64,000 nt of DNA. Source: Sphingobium phenoxybenzoativorans (GTDB lineage: Bacteria; Pseudomonadota; Alphaproteobacteria; Sphingomonadales; Sphingomonadaceae). The stretch lies in contig NZ_MINO01000009.1 in assembly GCF_001757355.1 (NCBI RefSeq), positions 56,139-120,138 of the forward strand, written 5' to 3'. The position numbers and the translations under genes were made by a program. Shown here one piece after another: positions 58,069 through 64,000 of this stretch. Each line of letters begins with the position of its first letter. The stretch's first letter is position 1. Under the pieces are notes generated by a model. The model saw only the letters and a program-made list of their open reading frames with translations. It was not told where the DNA came from and did not search any database.

Positions 58069-59102
58069 TGGCTGACGCGCCGCACATCCTCTACATTGAC
58101 GACGACGAGGGTTTGCGGCGGCTGACGCGCCGTGTCCTGGAACGGCGCGGCTATCGCGTGGAACTGGCGGAAAGCGGCGCGCAGGGTGTGGCGATGGCCG
58201 CGGAAACCGCCTTCGATCTTGTCGCCGTCGATCATTATATGCCGGGGCAGGACGGCCTCGCCACCCTGGCGCAGCTCCGCGCACTGCCGTCCCCGCCGCC
58301 GGTCATCTATGTCACCGGGTCGGAGGAAGGCCGGATCGCCGTCGCCGCGCTGAAGGCCGGGGCCGTCGATTATGTCGTCAAGACGGTAGGCGAGGATTTC
58401 TTCGACCTGCTCGCCAGCGCCATTCAACAGGCGCTGGTCGCCGTGCGGCTGCGCGTGGAAAAGGAACAGGCGGAGGCGCAGCTTCGCGCCAGCAACGACC
58501 GGCTCCAGGCGTTGCTGGGGGAAGTGAACCACCGCGTCGCCAACAGTCTCCAGCTTGTGTCCGCCTTCGTCCATATGCAGGCGCGCGCCCTTGCCGACGA
58601 TAACGCCCGCGCCGCGCTGGAGGATACGCAGCGCCGCATCGCCGCCATCGCCCAGGTGCACAAGCGCCTCTACACCACCGATGACGTCGAGACCGTGGAT
58701 ATGGAGGAATATCTCGGCGCGCTGATCGCGGAGCTGGAGCAAACCTGGTCGACGCCGCTGTCCCGCCGCACTCTGCAGCTTGTCGCCGAACCGCTGAAAC
58801 TCGCCACGGACAAAGCGGTCGCGGTAGGCATCATCGTCAATGAGCTGGTCAGCAACGCCTGCAAATATGCTTATGACAGCACGACACCCGGCGAGGTCCG
58901 CGTGCTGCTGAGCCGCGAGACGCCGGACAGCTTCCGCCTTCGGGTCGAGGATGACGGCAGGGGCATGCCATCCGACGGCGTATCGATCGGCACCGGCCTC
59001 GGCTCGAAGATCGTCAGGGCCATGGCCGACACGCTGCGGACGGCGATAGAGTTCGACACCGGATCGCCCGGCACGCGGGTCTCGCTGGTCGCGGGGCTTT
59101 AG
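58068..59102 (+). CDS. Response regulator fused to HWE/HisKA_2 histidine kinase
   Basis: 344 residues. Receiver domain at 1-120 with phospho-D55 (LVAVDHYMPGQDG). A coiled linker is at 125-150. The HisKA_2 domain has phospho-H155 in GEVNHRVANSLQLVSAFVHMQAR, and HATPase_c has N box VNELVSNACKYAYD and G1 EDDGRGMP. This kinase class feeds PhyR in the alphaproteobacterial general stress response. As last gene of the cassette it could take phosphate from the single-domain regulator. The partner is not shown by sequence alone. Confidence 0.93.
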   Translation: MADAPHILYIDDDEGLRRLTRRVLERRGYRVELAESGAQGVAMAAETAFDLVAVDHYMPGQDGLATLAQLRALPSPPPVIYVTGSEEGRIAVAALKAGAVDYVVKTVGEDFFDLLASAIQQALVAVRLRVEKEQAEAQLRASNDRLQALLGEVNHRVANSLQLVSAFVHMQARALADDNARAALEDTQRRIAAIAQVHKRLYTTDDVETVDMEEYLGALIAELEQTWSTPLSRRTLQLVAEPLKLATDKAVAVGIIVNELVSNACKYAYDSTTPGEVRVLLSRETPDSFRLRVEDDGRGMPSDGVSIGTGLGSKIVRAMADTLRTAIEFDTGSPGTRVSLVAGL

Positions 59103-59149
59103 GGAAGTGATTGGAGGGTGGTGAATGCTGCCACTCTCCTCATTCTATC

Positions 59150-59225
59150 GTCACCCCAGCGCAGGCTGGGGTCTCAGGCGGCTTGGCGCATCCCTGCCTG
59201 AGATGCCAGCCTTCGCTGGCATGAC
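59150..59225. repeat. Palindromic repeat R5
   Basis: GTCACCCCAGCGCAGGCTGG, GTCTCAGG, core, CCTGAGATGCCAGCCTTCGC and TGGCATGAC form an imperfect inverted pair. Only one copy was noticed in this window. Confidence 0.8.
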
Positions 59226-59270
59226 GGTTCTGGTCGTCGGCTGGTCAAAGCGGCTGAATTTTGCCGACCC

Positions 59271-59972
59271 TCAGGACGAAGCCAGCTTCTCCGTCACCTG
59301 GGGCGGCGCAGCATCCAGATAGGCGTCCACGATCGCCGTCCACCGCGCATAGCCCAGCGCGTTCATATGCAGGCCGTCCACGGTGTAGAATTGCCTGTCG
59401 GGCGTACCGTCCACCGCCAGCAGGGATTTGCTGACATCCAGAAAATCGAAACCGCCGCCGGTCTTGGCGTGCGCCTTCACCGTCGCGTTCACCATCGCCA
59501 TCTTGCCCCACAAATCATCGCGCAGCGGGCTGTGCTTCATCGACAGATAGGCGATGCGCGCATGGGGGAAGTCCGCCCGTATCTTGCCCAGCAGGGTCAG
59601 CACATCGGCCGCCACCAGATCGGGGCTTCTTCCTGCGGCAATGTCATTTTCGCCGACATAGACGATCACGCTCTCCGGCTGGCACCCGGCGATCACCTGG
59701 GGATAATAGTGCAGGACATCGGGCGTCGTCGCGCCGCCAAAGCCGCGATTGACCGCATCGATGTCGGGAAAGCTGCGGGCGACATTCCACAGGCGGATGC
59801 TGGAACTGCCGACGAACAGCGCATCGTCGTCCGCCGCCCGTTCCGCGACCTGCTGGCGCGAAAATGCTTCGATCTCCGGCGCGAAGCGCGCGAAACCGTC
59901 GGCTGCCGCCGGAACGCCGCCAATGGCTGCGGCCGGTATCGCCAGCATCATCGCCGTCAGAAAATATCTCAT
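59271..59972 (-). CDS. Exported SGNH/GDSL hydrolase
   Basis: 233 residues. Signal peptide RYFLTAMMLAIPAAAIGGVPAAADG. The four SGNH blocks are visible: Ser in LFVGSSSIRLW (about 53-62), Gly in NRGFGGATTPDV, Asn in VYVGENDIAAGRSP, and Asp-x-x-His in VDGLHMNALGYARW (about 207-220). It is a periplasmic esterase or acyl-hydrolase; substrate unknown. Start ATG 59972. Confidence 0.92.
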   Translation of the reverse strand: MRYFLTAMMLAIPAAAIGGVPAAADGFARFAPEIEAFSRQQVAERAADDDALFVGSSSIRLWNVARSFPDIDAVNRGFGGATTPDVLHYYPQVIAGCQPESVIVYVGENDIAAGRSPDLVAADVLTLLGKIRADFPHARIAYLSMKHSPLRDDLWGKMAMVNATVKAHAKTGGGFDFLDVSKSLLAVDGTPDRQFYTVDGLHMNALGYARWTAIVDAYLDAAPPQVTEKLASS

Positions 59973-60120
59973 GCCTGTGCCCCGTCCGACATCGCCCTTA
60001 TATCATGATAACGGGCGGAAAGGCATGGGTTTTAAAGGCAGGGGATTTATCGGCTCAGGATGGATATTTCCCTTTCGCATTCGACTCTATCGCATCCTGA
60101 ATTTCCCCTATATGTTCCCA

Positions 60121-60157
60121 ATTGTCCCAAATCGGTACATAGTGCCTGCGGGACAAT
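60121..60157. promoter_or_regulatory. Inverted repeat before the SapC-family gene
   Basis: ATTGTCCC and GGGACAAT, perfect arms 21 bases apart, 19 bases upstream of the ATG. A possible operator or mRNA leader stem. Confidence 0.45.
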
Positions 60158-60175
60158 CGGGGGTCCGAGGGGGAT

Positions 60176-60985
60176 ATGCCGATGCAGTCGATCGTCGATA
60201 CCGTCAGCCTGCCGCTATTCTATAATCAGCTCGCGGCTCTGGACAGCGTCGTGCATGACGGGTTCCGGTTTGAACCGGTCAAGCGCCCGGCCGATCTTTC
60301 GCGGCAGAATGTCGTGCCCCTGCTGGGAGAGGAATTTGCGCCGGCCGGCCGCTTCTATCCGGTCGTGTTCTCCTCCGGCGACAGGCCGGTTCCGATTGCG
60401 GTGATGGGCCTCGACACTGGCGAGAACCGCTTTGTCGATGCGCAGACCGGGGCCTTCCCGCGCGGTCTTTACGTCCCCGCCTATGTCCGCCGTTACCCTT
60501 GGCTCCTGGCGCACAGGCCGGGGGACGGGGAACTCATCCTGTGCTTCGATCCGTCATCCGGCGTCGTCCGGGCAGGGGGCAAGGGCGGTTATCCCCTGTT
60601 CGCTGACGGCGGCCCCAGCCCGGCCCTGTCCCGGATCATCGCCTTCTGCCACACTTTTGAGGCCGCCGCCGCCCGGACCGAAAATCTGGTCAGGCATCTG
60701 ATGGAGCTTGATCTGCTCAAGGATGCGGCGCTCGATATCCGCACGGAAATGCTGGCGCATGCGCCCGCCTATGCGGGGTTCCGGATCGTCGATGGCGCGC
60801 GGTTGCTCGACCTTGCGCCCGCCCGCCTGCGCGACATGGCGCATGACGGGACATTGCAATGGATTCACGACCATCTGAAGTCGCTGGACCTTATGGAAAC
60901 GCTCTACGGAAAGCGGCGCGGGCGGAGGCCCGCGCGCATCGCCAGGGCGCTGAGATCGGCGGTCAGGATCGCGAATGTCGCCTGA
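60176..60985 (+). CDS. SapC family protein
   Basis: 269 residues. The SapC pattern is clear: FEPVKRPADLSRQNVVPLLGEEFAPAGRFYPVVFSSGDRPVPIAVMGLDTGENRFVDAQTGAFPRGLYVPAYVRRYPWLLA, then an acidic strand and a long helical C-terminus. The family name comes from S-layer-linked genes, but its biochemical role is not established. No signal peptide. The next gene, an autotransporter, starts 119 bases on, so a role in surface-protein handling is possible but unproven. SD GAGGGGGAT precedes the ATG. Confidence 0.9.
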   Translation: MPMQSIVDTVSLPLFYNQLAALDSVVHDGFRFEPVKRPADLSRQNVVPLLGEEFAPAGRFYPVVFSSGDRPVPIAVMGLDTGENRFVDAQTGAFPRGLYVPAYVRRYPWLLAHRPGDGELILCFDPSSGVVRAGGKGGYPLFADGGPSPALSRIIAFCHTFEAAAARTENLVRHLMELDLLKDAALDIRTEMLAHAPAYAGFRIVDGARLLDLAPARLRDMAHDGTLQWIHDHLKSLDLMETLYGKRRGRRPARIARALRSAVRIANVA

Positions 60986-61104
60986 TATCCGTGGCGGGCT
61001 GGCGAACCCGTTCACAAATCGCAAACGGCCTGGTCGCGGAATCTTAAGGGTCGGGCATTAGCCGCAATCGCCCAACACAGACTTTTCAATAGGGGTGGAG
61101 TTAT

Positions 61105-64000
61105 ATGATGAACCGCAACAAGGTCCGGCTGTCGACGGGCATCATGAGTGGCGCGGTTGTTTTCGCCCTCGCCCATCCCTCCATTGCCGAGGCCGCTTGC
61201 GCGACCGATCCCAACACCGTCACCTGCACCGCCGCCGGCAACACCGCGTCCAGCGTGAACACGGCCGTCGGCTCCATCACCCCTCCCAATGTCTCGCTCG
61301 TGCTGTCGGCTGGCTCTACCGTCGTCGATGACGGCCCCGGCGCGATCATCGTCGGCCCGGCCTATACCGGCGCGGTCACCTTCACCAATGGCGGCATTGT
61401 CGGCACTAACGTCAATCCCGTCGATTTCCGCTACACCGGCGATACCGCCACGGCGACGAACAGCTTTACCGGCATCAACAGCACCGGCGCGGAGATTTTC
61501 GGCGACGTGCTGGTGGACAGCGTCGGCGGCGCGACCTCCTTCCAGAATGCGGGAACGGTCAGCGGCCGTATCGACCTGTCCGGCCAGGGCGCCGTCAGCG
61601 CCGCGATCGACGGCATCGTGACGCGCGACGTCGACCTTCGCTCCGCGCTCGGCGACAGCAGCGTCACCCTGACCGGCGAAGCGCGCGAAGGCGTCTCCGC
61701 CATCAGCCGCGGCACGAACGGCAGCGTTTCCACCTACACCATCACGGGCGGCACGGCCTCCATCGTTATCCAGTCGTCCGCCGCGATGACCGCCGCGCAG
61801 ACCCCCGCCGTCGTTTCCGGCGACATTTATGCGATGGGCCGCGCCGGATCGTCCGTGTCGATCAGCGCGGGCAGCCGCGTCCTCACCGATCCCGGCCTTG
61901 GCGGCACGATCGGCCTCGATGGCCTCAGCGCCGACATGTACGACATCACGCAGAGCGCTACATCCGACCCGTCCGGCACGGGCAGCGCGACCAGCAACTA
62001 TTTCGCCCGCGCCGTCGGCGGTCCCTCGACCTTCACCAATGCGGGCATCGTCGGCGGGGCCAGCGCGACGCTGACCGGTGGCTATTATGATGCGCCGGTG
62101 GAAGTCTATGTCGACAGCGCCACGCAATCCACGGCGACCAACAGCGGCACCATCTATGGCGACGTCGCCGTGTATGCGCTGGGCGGCACCTACAGCCGCG
62201 TGATCCAGAGCACGGGCACCAACAACCCGCCAACGCAGGTCGACCAGACGACGGAAGTCTATGTAAAGACCGCCGCCCCGGCCTCCTTCGTCAACAGCGG
62301 CCTGGTTGGCGGCAATGCTACGATGACCGCGACGCAGGGCACGGCGACGAACAGCGGCGTGATCCGCGGCGGCGTCTATCTCGGCTCCTCGGCGCAGCAT
62401 TATACGGCGGTGGACAATGTCATAACCGCGCTGGGCGCGACGCCGCTGGTGCAGACCTATAGCTTCGCCCAGAACGGCTTCGTCGGCGGCGCGGACGGCG
62501 GCAACGCCATCCTCGTGCGCGGCGCGATCGAAGGGTCGAGCTATGGCGTCGATAGCGCGCTGATCCCCAATGGCGGCCCGCTGATCAGCAACACCATCGT
62601 CGCGACGCTGAACCTGAACGCGGGGTCGGTGACGGTCGGCAATGTCTCGGCGGAGCATGACGCCGCGACCGGCGCGCGCTACACCCAGACCACGCTGAAC
62701 CTCAACGGCAACGGCTATCTCGGCCTGTCCAATGCCGACAGCGCCCGGCAGCAGGAAAGCGCCGCCGCGCTCGCGCCCTTCGCCGCCACCGATCCGCTGC
62801 TGAACACAGCGGACGTCGCCTCCACCCTGTCCGCCGCCAGCTTCCTGACGGCGGGATCGCGCATCCTGGGCGTCGATTCGGTGGCAAAGACCGGGACGGG
62901 TACCTTCGTCATCAACGGCGCGGCCTTTGTTCCGGGCGGCACGCCGACCTGGACGATGGACGTCGGCAATTTCGCGATCAATCAGGGCGCGGTGCAACTC
63001 GACGTCAATGGCGGATCGAACCTGTTCGGCATTCGCGGCAATGTCTCCAACGGCGCGACGCTGGTCGTCGGCCGCCTGCAGGCCGCCAACGCCAACGGCA
63101 TCGCCACGGTGGACGGCATCAGCGCCTATGTGCGCGGCAACTTCGCCCAGTCTGCCTCCGGCACTTTGGTCATGGGCGTCACCCCGGTCGTGCAGACCTC
63201 CGGCACTGCGGGCGGCGTCGCGCTGGCGCAGGTCGTCCCGGCGATCACGCCCGGCATCGTCTATTCCTCGCCCAGCTTCATCACGGTTGACGGCAATCTC
63301 TCGCTCGCCGGCACCGTGAATGTGGTGACGGGCAGCAATGGGCGCTTCATCGCCGGAACCCGCGCCGACCTGTTCGACGTTTCGGGCAGCGTCGGGGTGA
63401 CGGCCGATGCGATCGCCAATGGCGTCAACTCGCCCTTCCTCGACCTGATCTTCCGCGAGCGCGCCGGCGCGCCCGGACGCACGATCGTCTCGGTGGAGGT
63501 GCAGCGCCAATCCTACGCCACCGACGCAGCCGACCTGAATGTCGTGGCGGTCGGCCATGCGCTGGACGCCATCCTGCCGACCGTGTTCGCCCGTCTGGAA
63601 GACCCGGCCTTCACCGGCAACCCCGCCAATGCAGCGGCGGTGTCCAATCTTCAGGACATGGCGGACGTCCTGAACGCCCTCGACGCGCAGCTTGACGAGG
63701 ATCAGATCGCCGAAGCGATGCAGGAACTGGCCAGCGGCGAGTTTTACGGCTCCATCGCCGCGATCCGCACGACCGATCCGTTCGGCGACTTCACCCGCTA
63801 TCTGCCGCGCGCGATGGGCAAGGGCGGCCTCAACATCTGGCTCAGCCCCAACGGCAATTTCGTCCGCTACGGCCGCAACGTCCCCTATGGCGCGTCGGCG
63901 ACCCGGACGCAGAATTATGGCGGCTCGGTCGGCCTCGGCACCACCACGGCGGGCGGCGTCAGCCTGGGCCTTGGCTTCGGCTATGGCGACATCGACATCA
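61105..64000 (+). CDS. Autotransporter (type V) adhesin-like protein, 3' end outside window
   Basis: At least 965 residues, open to the window edge. Signal peptide STGIMSGAVVFALAHPSIAEA. The passenger is a long Gly/Ser/Thr/Asn-rich beta-helix of loose repeats of the type TFTNAGIVGG, TATNSGTIYGDV, SFVNSGLVGGNAT, TATNSGVIRGGVYL. Its junction region (ADVLNALDAQLDEDQIAEAMQELASGEFYGSIAA) leads into a barrel beginning NIWLSPNGNFVRYGRNVPYGASATRTQNYGGSVGLGTTTAGGVSLGLGFGYG. ATG pair at 61105/61108, with GGGGTGGAG upstream. Confidence 0.9.
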   Translation, partial: MMNRNKVRLSTGIMSGAVVFALAHPSIAEAACATDPNTVTCTAAGNTASSVNTAVGSITPPNVSLVLSAGSTVVDDGPGAIIVGPAYTGAVTFTNGGIVGTNVNPVDFRYTGDTATATNSFTGINSTGAEIFGDVLVDSVGGATSFQNAGTVSGRIDLSGQGAVSAAIDGIVTRDVDLRSALGDSSVTLTGEAREGVSAISRGTNGSVSTYTITGGTASIVIQSSAAMTAAQTPAVVSGDIYAMGRAGSSVSISAGSRVLTDPGLGGTIGLDGLSADMYDITQSATSDPSGTGSATSNYFARAVGGPSTFTNAGIVGGASATLTGGYYDAPVEVYVDSATQSTATNSGTIYGDVAVYALGGTYSRVIQSTGTNNPPTQVDQTTEVYVKTAAPASFVNSGLVGGNATMTATQGTATNSGVIRGGVYLGSSAQHYTAVDNVITALGATPLVQTYSFAQNGFVGGADGGNAILVRGAIEGSSYGVDSALIPNGGPLISNTIVATLNLNAGSVTVGNVSAEHDAATGARYTQTTLNLNGNGYLGLSNADSARQQESAAALAPFAATDPLLNTADVASTLSAASFLTAGSRILGVDSVAKTGTGTFVINGAAFVPGGTPTWTMDVGNFAINQGAVQLDVNGGSNLFGIRGNVSNGATLVVGRLQAANANGIATVDGISAYVRGNFAQSASGTLVMGVTPVVQTSGTAGGVALAQVVPAITPGIVYSSPSFITVDGNLSLAGTVNVVTGSNGRFIAGTRADLFDVSGSVGVTADAIANGVNSPFLDLIFRERAGAPGRTIVSVEVQRQSYATDAADLNVVAVGHALDAILPTVFARLEDPAFTGNPANAAAVSNLQDMADVLNALDAQLDEDQIAEAMQELASGEFYGSIAAIRTTDPFGDFTRYLPRAMGKGGLNIWLSPNGNFVRYGRNVPYGASATRTQNYGGSVGLGTTTAGGVSLGLGFGYGDIDI

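Noticed and set aside
61012..63558. 848-codon minus-strand open frame
   Set aside because: Antisense to the repetitive autotransporter passenger; Asp/Arg/Gly-rich composition is what a beta-helix repeat gives when read backwards.

Overview
The window is a high-GC chromosomal segment of an alphaproteobacterium, most likely a sphingomonad (Sphingobium/Sphingomonas type). The evidence is the gene content (Suf-type Fe-S operon with an Rrf2 regulator, class I PHA synthase with phasin, PTS-Ntr enzyme I, CpoB-TilS, GlnK-Amt), alphaproteobacterial promoter forms (sigma-54, CTTG-N17-CTAT, and a GGAAC-N17-CGTT stress-type promoter), and many short palindromic intergenic repeats of the kind common in that family. 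No phage, plasmid, transposase, rRNA or CRISPR array is visible. The assignment is inference from gene content, not a database match.

Layout. 1-1340: an accessory-looking edge with a cut-off gene, a DUF3601 protein, an intact tRNA-Arg(CCG) and a broken copy of its 5' half. 1451-7679: housekeeping genes on the minus strand (dapB-nth, glnK-amt under a sigma-54 promoter, DUF924, tldD). 7866-12003: a zinc-finger protein, then a plus-strand operon of three exported proteins, two of them lipoproteins, with no recognised function. 12345-21318: recQ, a methyltransferase/HAD pair, an Atm1-like ABC exporter, dapD and a pyrimidine-nucleotidase-like HAD protein. 21427-23718: a lipoprotein subtilisin with a barrel-like C-terminus. 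23783-30722: the suf operon (regulator, B, C, D, S, T, A), interrupted between sufB and sufC by an SMR-like gene and a DUF559 gene flanked by repeats.

30835-45377: AraC regulator, pyrD, ggt, ubiG divergent from lysC, a Tat-signal aminotransferase, ptsP, rodZ-like and cpoB. 45358-51489: tilS, small stress-type proteins behind an EcfG-like promoter, an amidase, two small membrane proteins and an aminotransferase. 51613-54892: phaC, a phasin under an apparent PhaR-controlled promoter, and clpS. 55351-59102: two small hypotheticals and a three-gene phosphorelay cassette (CHASE3 kinase, response regulator, response-regulator/HWE-type kinase). 59271-64000: SGNH hydrolase, SapC-family protein, and a large autotransporter running off the right edge.

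Genes that work together: lysC, dapB and dapD supply the lysine/DAP pathway from separate loci; glnK and amt form the ammonium uptake and sensing pair; the Suf genes form one Fe-S assembly unit; phaC and the phasin serve PHA granules; the 56117-59102 genes form one signalling unit. The least explained parts are the three-protein lipoprotein operon, the Tat-exported aminotransferase, an orphan terminator beside pyrD that implies an unannotated small RNA, and a tiny ORF behind a full-length Shine-Dalgarno sequence.
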